A DNA stretch of 64,000 nt, taken from assembly GCA_052161625.1 (NCBI GenBank), contig CP197412.1; one strand, 5' to 3'. Both the position numbers and the translations under genes were made by a program. This stretch comes from JBKCUI01 sp052161625. GTDB lineage: Bacteria; Planctomycetota; Planctomycetia; Pirellulales; Pirellulaceae. Position 1 is the stretch's first letter. Every line of letters begins with the position of its first letter. Below the pieces are notes generated by a model. The model was not told the DNA's origin, did no database searches, and was given only the letters and a program-made list of their open reading frames with translations. Below, one piece after another: positions 1 through 8,057 of the stretch.

Positions 1-995
1 CAGATGATCAATGTTTCTCGGGTTGGAATGCTGTCGAGAAGATTCTGGAAACCGACATCGACGTCATTCTCTTGGCGACCCCTCCCGGTTTCCGGCCGAT
101 GCAAATGGAAGCTGCGATCAACGCGGGCAAGCACGTTTTTTGTGAAAAGCCAGTAGCGGTCGATCCGGTCGGCGTGCGTCGTGTTATGGCGGCATGCGAG
201 AAAGCGAAAGAAAAGGGGCTCAGTGTCGTGTCGGGGCTCTGTTGGCGATACGACTTGGGTGTGAAAGCCACGATGGAACAAATCCAAAATGGCGCGATCG
301 GAGAGATCGTTTCGATTCAAGAGAACTATCTCACCTCCACACTTTGGTCGAGGACTCCGAATCCTGATTGGACACCGATGCACCGGCAGGTCCTCAACTG
401 GCTCTACTACAGCTGGCTCAGCGGAGATCATATCGTCGAGCAATTCATCCACTCGCTCGATAAAGCTATGTGGTTGCACAATGACGAGCCGCCAGTGAAG
501 TGCTATGGGACGGGTGGTCGGCAAGTCCGGACAGCACCGGAGTTTGGCGACATCTACGATCACTTTTCCATCGTCTACGAATGGGCAAACGGAACACGTT
601 GCTACGCGGCCACGCGTCAGATGTCTGAATGCTTCAATGAAACCGAAGACTATGTCTACGGCACCGAGGGAACCGCAAAGGTCTTGGCCAATAAGATCAC
701 CGGCAAAGTCAACTGGAAGTACGAAGGGGAAAAGCCGAGCATGTATTATCTCGAGCATGTCGCCCTCATGAACGCCATTCGTCGCAACGAACCGATCAAC
801 AACGGCGACTACATGTGCAAGAGCACGCTCATGGCGATTATGGGCCGCGAAGCTGCCTATTCCGGGCAAGTGATCAAGTGGGATGATGCGATGAAGAGCG
901 ATCTAAAGTTAGGACCAGACAAGGTCACCGATTGGGGGGATGCTCCCACCCCCGAGGTACGTATGCCGGGGCGATATAAGTTCACCGATGCGTAA
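1..995 (+). CDS. Gfo/Idh/MocA family oxidoreductase (5' end cut by window)
   Basis: This is the C-terminal part of an NAD(P)-dependent oxidoreductase of the glucose-fructose oxidoreductase/inositol dehydrogenase family. The frame is open from base 3, so the start codon and the GxGxxG dinucleotide-binding loop lie outside the window. The visible part begins in the Rossmann domain, includes the segment V-F-C-E-K-P-V-A-V with the family's EKP motif (the Lys is normally catalytic), and then the alpha/beta substrate domain. The substrate cannot be read from sequence. Planctomycetes carry many paralogues, and another lies at 15220-16335. A TTG at 72 could be mistaken for a start, but homology extends upstream of it. 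Confidence 0.88.
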   Translation, partial: DDQCFSGWNAVEKILETDIDVILLATPPGFRPMQMEAAINAGKHVFCEKPVAVDPVGVRRVMAACEKAKEKGLSVVSGLCWRYDLGVKATMEQIQNGAIGEIVSIQENYLTSTLWSRTPNPDWTPMHRQVLNWLYYSWLSGDHIVEQFIHSLDKAMWLHNDEPPVKCYGTGGRQVRTAPEFGDIYDHFSIVYEWANGTRCYAATRQMSECFNETEDYVYGTEGTAKVLANKITGKVNWKYEGEKPSMYYLEHVALMNAIRRNEPINNGDYMCKSTLMAIMGREAAYSGQVIKWDDAMKSDLKLGPDKVTDWGDAPTPEVRMPGRYKFTDA

Positions 996-1069
996 AGCCA
1001 TGCGGTTGGAACTCCTTATTGCAGGAACTCCATACCGCAGGAACTCCCCTTGAAAGACGAGCACGATCC

Positions 1070-1426
1070 ATGTTCAAGAACTTGACCAACTTCGCATCCG
1101 CCATGAAGAACTTGACCCAACTGGGCCCGCAAGTTCGCGCGCTACATGCGAAGTTAGAAACCGCCCGAATCTATGGTTCCAGCAGCACGGATCGAGGGTC
1201 GATCAACATCGAGATGAATGGACTCGGGGTCGTGACGCAGGTTAGCGTTGCCCCCGAGTTGCTCACGCCGGACTCCAGGCTCGAATTGGAGACGCGATTG
1301 GCAGACGCCATCAATCAAGCCAACCGGACCGCTAAGGAAATGCACATCCAAGCGATTCGAGAGGTCACCGGTGGCGTCGAAGTTTTTCCAGGTTTCAACG
1401 ATGTCCTCAAGAACTTCGTAGGGTAA
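1070..1426 (+). CDS. YbaB/EbfC family nucleoid-associated protein
   Basis: This small protein of 118 residues matches the YbaB/EbfC family, DNA-binding dimers often encoded beside dnaX and recR. The N-terminal helix begins M-F-K-N-L-T-N-F. It is followed by a three-stranded sheet containing I-N-I-E-M-N-G-L-G-V-V and a C-terminal helix ending in the family-like G-G-V-E-V-F-P-G-F segment. I chose the ATG at 1070 rather than the in-frame alternative start at 1019 because family members start just before this helix and the extra 17 residues look like translated leader. It lies 13 bp upstream of trmL on the same strand, so the two are probably co-transcribed. No dnaX or recR is adjacent. Confidence 0.8.
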   Translation: MFKNLTNFASAMKNLTQLGPQVRALHAKLETARIYGSSSTDRGSINIEMNGLGVVTQVSVAPELLTPDSRLELETRLADAINQANRTAKEMHIQAIREVTGGVEVFPGFNDVLKNFVG

Positions 1427-1439
1427 CGTCGCGACGTCC

Positions 1440-1907
1440 ATGTCCTCCGATCCGATCTTGAACATCGTTCTGTACCAGCCCGAGATTCCACAGAACACGG
1501 GGAATATCGGCCGCACCTGCACGGCATTGAATGCCAAACTGTGGATCGTTCGCCCGACTGGTTTCCGAATGGACGAGAAGCAATTGCAGAGGGCAGGTCT
1601 CGACTATTGGCAACACCTTCAATGGGAGGCTGCCGATTCGTGGGATCATCTTTTGCCTCAAATCCCATCCGATCGGCTTTGGGTCTTTACCAAGTTCGCC
1701 ACCCAGTCCTACACCGCTCCCAGGTATCAGGCCGGCGACTGGCTTCTCTTCGGCAGCGAATCGAGCGGTCTCCCCGCTTCGCTTCGAGAGAAATTCGCTA
1801 GCCAATGCGTGTCCATGCCCATGCCAGGGCCTGTTCGCAGTCTCAATCTTTCGGTGACAGTTGGCATTGCCGCATACGAAGCCTACAGGCAAATATCGCT
1901 CGCCTAG
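1440..1907 (+). CDS. trmL: tRNA (cytidine/uridine-34-2'-O)-methyltransferase TrmL
   Basis: This SPOUT-family methyltransferase of 155 residues transfers a methyl group from S-adenosylmethionine to the 2'-hydroxyl of the wobble nucleotide of certain leucine tRNAs. The N-terminal motif P-Q-N-T-G-N-I-G-R-T (about residues 17-26) and the two trefoil-knot segments F-G-S-E-S-S-G-L-P (104-112) and M-P-G-P-V-R-S-L-N-L-S-V (128-139) are typical, and the length equals that of E. coli TrmL. It follows the YbaB-like gene after 13 bp. A 197-bp gap with no recognisable element separates it from flgI. Identification is by motif order and length. Confidence 0.92.
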   Translation: MSSDPILNIVLYQPEIPQNTGNIGRTCTALNAKLWIVRPTGFRMDEKQLQRAGLDYWQHLQWEAADSWDHLLPQIPSDRLWVFTKFATQSYTAPRYQAGDWLLFGSESSGLPASLREKFASQCVSMPMPGPVRSLNLSVTVGIAAYEAYRQISLA

Positions 1908-2093
1908 CGAGGGCGAGCCTTTCGTCGCTTCGCTGGATTGCGCCATTCTCCTAGGCTGCCATCGCGACGAGCGATCTTTGGGATGTTTCTCCCTGGTGTC
2001 AGCAGATCGGACTGGAATCTCGGAAGGGTATCTGGTTATGGTGCACGGAATCCTTCAAGTCCTTGACAAACTCCTTCATCGAGTTGGTCTACC

Positions 2094-2100
2094 GGAGAGA
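2094..2100 (+). promoter_or_regulatory. Shine-Dalgarno sequence that fixes the flgI start
   Basis: A purine-rich GGAGAGA lies six bases before the ATG at 2105. It supports this start over the upstream in-frame start at 2063, which has no such element. Confidence 0.6.
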
Positions 2101-2104
2101 AACC

Positions 2105-3283
2105 ATGCATCGCGAGGAACGGGTTATTCCGATCGAAAATACGTCCAGGATTCGATCCAGTCATCTCCTTTTCGCCTGCAGGGTCGTTATAGGTCTAGCA
2201 GCGGGATGCTGGCTTGGTTCCTTTGCGAACATGGCGAATGCGGAGCTCAAGATTCAGGACATCTGCCGTCTGCAAGGCCAGGAGGAGAATACGTTGCAAG
2301 GGATTGGATGGGTCGTGGGATTGAAAGGAACCGGTGACGGGGATTTCAAGCCGACAGTCCGATCCATTGCGCAGGCCCTCAAGGGGCTTGGTGGCAACCC
2401 CTCCTTTGACATGCAGGGGCGAATCAATGAGAAGGAATTTGCGAACACCAAGAATGTGGCCATGGTGTGGGTGGTAGCCAAAATTCCGCCAACCGGATTG
2501 GTGCAAGGGGATAAGGTTTCATGCACGGTTAGCGCGATCAATGCCAAGAGTCTTGAAGGTGGCAATCTCGTTTTGACCCATATGCTCGGACCGCGAGCCG
2601 ACCAGACGACGACCTACGCTTTGGCGAGTGGACCAGTCACTCTCGATGATCCGAAGGTTCCGACTTCGGGGCGGGTCGTCAACGGATGCAAAATGGAGCA
2701 GACCGTTCAGAATCCATTCGTACAAGACAACAAGGTCACGCTGGTCCTCACTCCTAATCACAGCTCCTTTGCGACCTCGCAGTTGATCGCAGACAAAATC
2801 AATCGGTACGACGAGCAAGGCGGGACGGGGAATCCAAACGGCTCGTCGGGGACGCGATCGACTCGTTCGATTCAAAAGATCGCGTCGGCCATCGATCAAA
2901 CCCATGTCGTAGTCCAAGTCCCGGAAATCTACCAGAACGAACCGGTTGAGTTCGTCTCCATGATCCTCAATCTACCGCTGATCAACCTAGCGAACCACAA
3001 GCGCGTTTACATCAACGAACGAGAAGGTGTGGTGGTCATCGGAGAGGACGTGACATTTGCCCCGGTCGCTGTATCGTTCGGCAACTTGACCTTTTCGCCG
3101 CGCGGAAACAACCCGCCCGCAGGGGGCTTTGTCGGGCTTCCCAAAGAAACGCCGGAGAACCCTCGATTGAAAAGTTTAGTAGATGGCCTCAATGTGCTGA
3201 ACGTCCCGACCTCGGACATCATCACCATCATCAAAGGGATCTACAAACAAGGAAACCTCTACGGCGAACTCATCATCGAGTAG
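2105..3283 (+). CDS. flgI: Flagellar P-ring protein FlgI
   Basis: FlgI forms the ring around the flagellar rod at the peptidoglycan layer and is exported to the periplasm by the Sec pathway. The 392-residue product has an N-terminal signal peptide with a hydrophobic stretch ending near A-N-M-A-N-A, then the family start L-K-I-Q-D-I-C-R-L-Q-G and the conserved G-I-G-W-V-V-G-L-K-G-T-G-D-G. The C terminus ends in the usual V-P-T-S-D-I-I-T-I-I-K region that reads towards G-E-L-I-I-E. The start at 2105 is supported by a good ribosome-binding site. The rod-binding gene follows 14 bp downstream. In flagellated planctomycetes a P ring is consistent with a peptidoglycan layer. Confidence 0.95.
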   Translation: MHREERVIPIENTSRIRSSHLLFACRVVIGLAAGCWLGSFANMANAELKIQDICRLQGQEENTLQGIGWVVGLKGTGDGDFKPTVRSIAQALKGLGGNPSFDMQGRINEKEFANTKNVAMVWVVAKIPPTGLVQGDKVSCTVSAINAKSLEGGNLVLTHMLGPRADQTTTYALASGPVTLDDPKVPTSGRVVNGCKMEQTVQNPFVQDNKVTLVLTPNHSSFATSQLIADKINRYDEQGGTGNPNGSSGTRSTRSIQKIASAIDQTHVVVQVPEIYQNEPVEFVSMILNLPLINLANHKRVYINEREGVVVIGEDVTFAPVAVSFGNLTFSPRGNNPPAGGFVGLPKETPENPRLKSLVDGLNVLNVPTSDIITIIKGIYKQGNLYGELIIE

Positions 3284-3297
3284 CAGAAAGTCATCCC

Positions 3298-3741
3298 ATG
3301 GCAGACCCGATTGGTGTAACGAAATTGGATTCCTTGTCCGGTATTGTGGATCGCGGCACAGGGGCCGATGCACTCGTGTCGCGAGGGACGCGTCTTCAAG
3401 AATCGAGCTTCGCTGATGCGTTGCGGCAAAGCCAATCCGAGACTCAGGCCCCTACCATTGCGTCCGCATCGAGTGAGGCTGGGCCGGGGAGTTTGGGAGG
3501 GAAGCAGGGAGAGGATCTCAAGGAAGCGTTTCAGAACTTCGTGGGACAGACCTTGTTTTCCCAGATGATCTCGTCGCTTCGGTCCTCACAAGAGGGCTCG
3601 GCATACTTCAATGGCGGGCGAGCGGAAAAGATTTTTCAAGGGCAACTCGATCAAATCTTGAGCGAAGAGATGACCAAGGCGAGTGCGTCCCAGTTGTCGG
3701 AACCCATGTACGAGTTGTTTCAGTTGCAGCGAGCCAAGTAG
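3298..3741 (+). CDS. flgJ: Flagellar rod-binding protein (FlgJ N-terminal domain only)
   Basis: This 147-residue protein has a variable, Ser/Ala/Gly-rich first half and a conserved second half. The second half matches the rod-binding domain of FlgJ: F-Q-N-F-V-G-Q-T-L-F-S-Q-M, then F-N-G-G-R-A-E-K-I-F, ending E-L-F-Q-L-Q. FlgJ acts as a cap or scaffold for rod assembly. The glucosaminidase domain that gammaproteobacterial FlgJ carries at its C terminus is absent, so any peptidoglycan-opening activity must come from elsewhere. It sits 14 bp after flgI in the same order as in other flagellar operons. The 168 bp after it contains a TATACT hexamer near 3791 but no convincing promoter pair. Confidence 0.85.
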   Translation: MADPIGVTKLDSLSGIVDRGTGADALVSRGTRLQESSFADALRQSQSETQAPTIASASSEAGPGSLGGKQGEDLKEAFQNFVGQTLFSQMISSLRSSQEGSAYFNGGRAEKIFQGQLDQILSEEMTKASASQLSEPMYELFQLQRAK

Positions 3742-3909
3742 TCAAACCCTTAGACGTTAAGTCAGGTCCCTTCATCGGCTTGACGGCCGACTATACTGGC
3801 CTCGTCTGCTTCGTTCCGTAGAAGCCTGGCCCCGTTGGCTCAGATTCCGGATTCACAACGGTTGTGCGTCGGTGTTGGGCTCGTTTGATCCCTACCCCGA
3901 ATCTCTGAC

Positions 3910-6477
3910 ATGCTCAATCGATCGAACGCACTTCAGGATCTCCTAGCCTCGCTCCCTTCCCATCTACTGGAACGGGCGCGGTGGTATAGCCTGGGGGGCG
4001 AATCTGCCGACGGGAAGCTGGAACTGAGTTTGCCGTCCGCTGTACCGTCGAATGTACCGTCGAATGCGCCGTCCATTGCGCCGGTGGTCTATTGGACGCA
4101 TCATGCGTTGCGAACTGACGAAAATCCTGCCTTGGATGCAGCCCGATATCTGGCCGTGTTTTTGAACGCGCCGTTGCTGGTTTACCAAGGGGTGAGTGAG
4201 AACTATCGATTCGCGTCGGATCGGCATCATTGGTTCAGTTTGCAGGGAGCCGTCGACCTGGCTCAGCAGTATGGAAAGCTGGGGATTCGATACGCTCTGC
4301 ATGTCGATCGTCGGGACTATCGGGTTCCTGCTTTGAAGCGAATTACCGCCATGGCGAGGGTCCTCATTACGGATGAGTTTCCAGGGGAGCCGACGGACGT
4401 TTGGCTGGAGCGGCTTCGAGGGACATCGGCGACCCCCATTTTGACGGTCGATACGTCTTGCGTGGTGCCCATGCAGAAGGTCGGTAGAGCGTTCGACCGC
4501 GCCTTTGCTTACAAGGACGCCACTCGGAAATGGTACAAAGAACGAGTCGGTGCACCTTGGCCTGCATGCGAAGCCAATCCTTTACCATGGGATCAGGAGC
4601 TTCCATTTGTACCCATCGATACTCCTAGCATCAATCTAGCGGAGCTCGTTTCTCAATGCGAGATCGACCACAGCATTGGACCAGTCCTGGACACACCGGG
4701 TGGAACGACAGCGGGGTATGCGAGGTGGGAGCATTACTGCCGCACGAAGCTTTCCAAGTATGCGAAGCTGAGGAATGATCCAACTTCGGAAGTCGCTAGT
4801 CGCATGTCCGCGTACTTGCACTATGGAATGGTTTCTCCGATGCGATTGGCCCGAGATGCGCACGAGAGGAATGCGGAAAAATATCTGGAAGAGTTGCTGA
4901 TATGGCGTGAGATGGCTTACTGCTATTGCTTCTATCGGGACGATTACGACACGTTGGATACTCTTCCGGATTGGGCGACTCAGACTCTGGCAGAACACGA
5001 AGCAGATCGTAGAGACCAGCTCTTCGCATGGGAGGATCTTGCTCGGGGCAAGACATCGGACCGGCTATGGAATGCGTGCCAGCGCAGTTTGGTCAAACAT
5101 GGAGAGCTGCATAACAACGTACGGATGACTTGGGGGAAGGCGATTCTCCATTGGACTCGAAACGCTGGCGATGCACTCCGTCAGTTGATCGATCTAAACC
5201 ATCGTTATGCGCTCGACGGTCGGGATCCTGCATCGTATGGAGGGATCCTTTGGTGTCTCGGACAATTCGATCGCCCGTTCCATCCCTCTCAGCCAGTTCT
5301 TGGGACCGTTCGATCCAGGCCGACATCGGAGCACGCGGAGCGGTTGGATCTGACAAAATACGAGTCGCAAATCGATCGATTCCGATTGGGGGCGGCCCCG
5401 CGGGTCGCGATGGTCGGGGCCGGGCTAGGTGGATTGATGGCTGCCAGGATCTTGAGCGACCATGGTTGGGATGTCACGGTATTTGATAAATCCCGAGGTC
5501 CTGGAGGGAGGGCTTCAACGCGACGTCTGGAGCAGATGTTGCAGTTCGATCATGGTGCCCAGTATTTCACGTGCAAAGACCCGCGCGTCGCCAAGTACGT
5601 TTGCAGCTGGATCGAGGTGGGACTTGTAGGGGTATGGACCGGTCGGATCGTAGAGTGGCGAGGCGGCGTGATGGCAGCGGATAAATCCAATGCCCACCGA
5701 ATGGTCTGGATTCCTGGTATGAATGCGATGGGCAAACATTTGGCCAAGGATCTTCCTGTTCAATATCAACGCCGCGTCGATCGAATTGATGGGGAACCGG
5801 GAGCTTATCGCGTGGGCGGTTCAATCGGTTCCTCCATGATCGAGGATGAGCGTTTTGAGAGCGACACTTTTGATTCCGTGCTTATCAATTGCCCAGCGCA
5901 CCAAACCCTTCAGCTCATGCCGAGCCAGATGGATTCCGCAAAGAAACTACAGCACGCCTCCCACCGCCCTTGCTGGACTGTGATGGTCGCGTTTGGAACC
6001 AAATGGGAGTTGCCGTTTGACGGCGCTTTTGTAAAGGATTCTCCCATCGCATGGATAGCCCGCGATTCGAGCAAACCGAGTCGTCCGAGCGAGCTAGATT
6101 GCTGGGTCCTTCAAACCAGCAGCGATTGGGCTGCCCAGAATCTTCAACTCGATCGAGATACCGTCTGTGACGTGCTGGTGCAGGAACTAAATCGATTGTT
6201 TCCCACGGCACCTCCCGAGCCATTGTTTCGCCAGTCGCATCGATGGCTCTATGCGGCGGTCGAGCGAGGAATTACGAACGAGCCCTGCTATTGGGACCCG
6301 CAACATCGCATCGGTGCCTGCGGGGATTGGTTTCAAACTCCCAACATCGAAGGAGCCCTTTTGTCCGGGATGGCACTCGCAGGGCGCGTGATGGGAACCG
6401 TCGCGACAGGCGTCATCGCGAATTTCTCATCCCCGTCATTGCAAATCGATGCACCGCAGCAGTTGAAGCTGTTTTGA
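3910..6477 (+). CDS. Class II-like DNA photolyase fused to renalase-like FAD oxidoreductase
   Basis: One ORF of 855 residues holds two flavoprotein modules. Residues 59-210 form a photolyase N-terminal alpha/beta domain. Residues 265-490 form the helical FAD-binding catalytic domain, with L-H-Y-G-M-V-S-P (303-310), the W-R-E-M-A segment (332-336), L-W-N-A-C-Q (386-391), L-H-N-N-V-R-M-T-W-G-K (400-410) and L-D-G-R-D-P (435-440). This order follows class II cyclobutane-dimer photolyases. From residue 498 a second domain begins with a dinucleotide-binding G-A-G-L-G-G (503-508) and G-P-G-G-R-A-S-T-R-R (530-539), as in renalase-like amine oxidases, and runs to the end. Residues 43-58 are a short P-S-N-V/A-P repeat encoded by 12-bp DNA repeats. 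No stop or frameshift separates the modules. Light-driven DNA repair is the likely role of the first half; the substrate of the second half is unknown. Confidence 0.85.
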   Translation: MLNRSNALQDLLASLPSHLLERARWYSLGGESADGKLELSLPSAVPSNVPSNAPSIAPVVYWTHHALRTDENPALDAARYLAVFLNAPLLVYQGVSENYRFASDRHHWFSLQGAVDLAQQYGKLGIRYALHVDRRDYRVPALKRITAMARVLITDEFPGEPTDVWLERLRGTSATPILTVDTSCVVPMQKVGRAFDRAFAYKDATRKWYKERVGAPWPACEANPLPWDQELPFVPIDTPSINLAELVSQCEIDHSIGPVLDTPGGTTAGYARWEHYCRTKLSKYAKLRNDPTSEVASRMSAYLHYGMVSPMRLARDAHERNAEKYLEELLIWREMAYCYCFYRDDYDTLDTLPDWATQTLAEHEADRRDQLFAWEDLARGKTSDRLWNACQRSLVKHGELHNNVRMTWGKAILHWTRNAGDALRQLIDLNHRYALDGRDPASYGGILWCLGQFDRPFHPSQPVLGTVRSRPTSEHAERLDLTKYESQIDRFRLGAAPRVAMVGAGLGGLMAARILSDHGWDVTVFDKSRGPGGRASTRRLEQMLQFDHGAQYFTCKDPRVAKYVCSWIEVGLVGVWTGRIVEWRGGVMAADKSNAHRMVWIPGMNAMGKHLAKDLPVQYQRRVDRIDGEPGAYRVGGSIGSSMIEDERFESDTFDSVLINCPAHQTLQLMPSQMDSAKKLQHASHRPCWTVMVAFGTKWELPFDGAFVKDSPIAWIARDSSKPSRPSELDCWVLQTSSDWAAQNLQLDRDTVCDVLVQELNRLFPTAPPEPLFRQSHRWLYAAVERGITNEPCYWDPQHRIGACGDWFQTPNIEGALLSGMALAGRVMGTVATGVIANFSSPSLQIDAPQQLKLF

Positions 6478-6493
6478 TTTGAAAGGAATCGCT

Positions 6494-6513
6494 TCTCCAA
6501 GCGATCTTGGAGA
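6494..6513. terminator. Hairpin between convergent genes
   Basis: A perfect 8-bp stem, TCTCCAAG/CTTGGAGA, with a four-base CGAT loop lies in the 52-bp gap between the photolyase fusion (plus) and the WD40-cytochrome (minus). There is no long T-tract, so it is only a candidate terminator. Confidence 0.4.
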
Positions 6514-6529
6514 GAGATGTCCACAGCCG

Positions 6530-7987
6530 TTACGGATAGAGTGTTACCGGCACCTTATCGGTTGGTGTATCGATCTTCTGAAGATAGAAGCGACGATCGG
6601 TGGTTTGGATACCGATCCAGCCCGAGCGGTTCAGCCAGTGGATGCTCGCCGTCTCTGGCCCGAAGTCCTTCCATTCCTTCTTTTGCAATGCGAAGTTAGT
6701 CTTCTTTTTGGGGTTTCCCTTCTCATCCTTTTCAGCCTCCTCCACTACCGATTTCGTTGGCACCGCGGACATCATTTTCGAGGAAGCGAGCCAGAGAATA
6801 CGATTGTCTGAGATGGCGATCGATTGCAGTCTCGGAGGGAGGTCGCTTCGTTTGGAGAGAACCCGTCCCGAATCATCGTTGGCCCAGAGGCGGAGCGAGC
6901 CTGTTTCGTCTCTTGTGATGGGGCCGAGCGCACTGAAGCCGACTCCACAAACGCTCCGTTCATGTCCCCCCAACGCCACTTTGAGTTCACCCGAAGGATA
7001 TTCCGATACGCGCGCCGTGCGATCTCTCGACCCGCTCATCCAACGCGAGCCATCGGAATTCCATTCGATCGCGAGCACTTGATCTGCGTGTGCCAATTCC
7101 TCTTTGATAAGGCTTTGGGTATCGAGGGCGACAATCGCAATCTGACCGGTCATCGAACCGATCGCCAGCGCGCCATTGGAAGGGGAAAACCGGAGTGTTG
7201 GAGGAAGATCCGAAGCGGTCCACACGCGGATAGCATGTTTTGGGTTCTCCAGATCGATGAGATGAACGGACCCGGAAATGCCAGGCTGCCCCGAGGAGAC
7301 CGCGAGCCAACGTTCGTCGGCGGACAAGTCGATGGCAGCAAACCGTTTCTCAAAACCGGACCATCGCGTTTCCAATTTCCCTTCGATCGTGTTCCATACC
7401 AACAGCTCCCCCCAACCAGCTACATAGAATCTCTTTCGGCTCTCGCTATAAGCGCCCAGGAAGGGGGGAGTTCGATTGCCATAGGTTGCGTGATTGGGAG
7501 CGGAAGGATCGAGCGCGAGCAGACTGTTGGGGGATGCGCGTTCGATCAAGCTTTGATCTTTGGCGAGGCGCCACGCCGGCGAACCATCGATCCATTGACG
7601 GAGGATAGATTGTTCCTCTTTGGAAAGAGGTTCCCCTTCGCTCGGCATGCGAATCGAGGCATCTTCGGAGGAGACTCGGATCCAAAGTTCACTTTTCTCC
7701 GCTGCACCGTCGACGACCGGGACTGCATCGGAATCCCCGGGTTGATAGAGCGCATGCCCGTTGTGGAGGCTGTAGCCCCCTTCGGCAGAATCTTCGTTGT
7801 GGCAAGCAAAGCATTTCGATCGCAAGATGCGAGTGGCGCGCTGTTCCACCTCGTCGGGGGAATTGGGCTCATCGGAAGATTGGGCCACTCCTAACGCGGG
7901 GCATGTCATCGCGAACAATCCGACAAAGCAGGTGGCGGTTCGCAACGAGGCATAGAGAGAGCGAGCAAGGCAGGAGATGCTTGGCAT
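6530..7987 (-). CDS. Planctomycete cytochrome c domain protein with WD40 repeats
   Basis: The 485-residue product has an N-terminal hydrophobic signal (about residues 12-36). A single haem-attachment motif C-F-A-C-H follows at 59-63, within the short cytochrome domain common in planctomycetes (R-S-K-C-F-A-C-H-N ... I-R-M-P ... L-R-Q-W-I-D-G). The rest is a beta-propeller: segments such as V-L-A-I-E-W-N-S-D-G-S-R-W-M-S-G-S-R-D-R-T-A-R-V are clear WD40 blades. The family is thought to act at the cell surface or in the periplasm, but no substrate is known. The C-terminal segment includes a charged insert, E-E-A-E-K-D-E-K-G-N-P-K-K-K. It stands alone, convergent with the photolyase fusion. Confidence 0.82.
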   Translation of the reverse strand: MPSISCLARSLYASLRTATCFVGLFAMTCPALGVAQSSDEPNSPDEVEQRATRILRSKCFACHNEDSAEGGYSLHNGHALYQPGDSDAVPVVDGAAEKSELWIRVSSEDASIRMPSEGEPLSKEEQSILRQWIDGSPAWRLAKDQSLIERASPNSLLALDPSAPNHATYGNRTPPFLGAYSESRKRFYVAGWGELLVWNTIEGKLETRWSGFEKRFAAIDLSADERWLAVSSGQPGISGSVHLIDLENPKHAIRVWTASDLPPTLRFSPSNGALAIGSMTGQIAIVALDTQSLIKEELAHADQVLAIEWNSDGSRWMSGSRDRTARVSEYPSGELKVALGGHERSVCGVGFSALGPITRDETGSLRLWANDDSGRVLSKRSDLPPRLQSIAISDNRILWLASSKMMSAVPTKSVVEEAEKDEKGNPKKKTNFALQKKEWKDFGPETASIHWLNRSGWIGIQTTDRRFYLQKIDTPTDKVPVTLYP

Positions 7988-8029
7988 GGCGATGGGAGGA
8001 AGGGAGGGAGGTTTCGAGTGATTGGGTCC

Positions 8030-8057
8030 GGGTTATGGGGTTCGGGTTATGGGGTTC
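8030..8057. repeat. Two direct copies of a 14-bp sequence
   Basis: GGGTTATGGGGTTC occurs twice in perfect tandem, and a partial third copy (GGG) follows. It lies between the start of the WD40-cytochrome gene and the end of the CorA-like gene and overlaps the latter's stop codon. The function is unknown and slippage is the simplest origin. Confidence 0.7.

Noticed and set aside
6824..7894. 356-residue plus-strand frame over the WD40-cytochrome gene
   Set aside because: It is antisense to a gene with haem and WD40 motifs and has none of its own.
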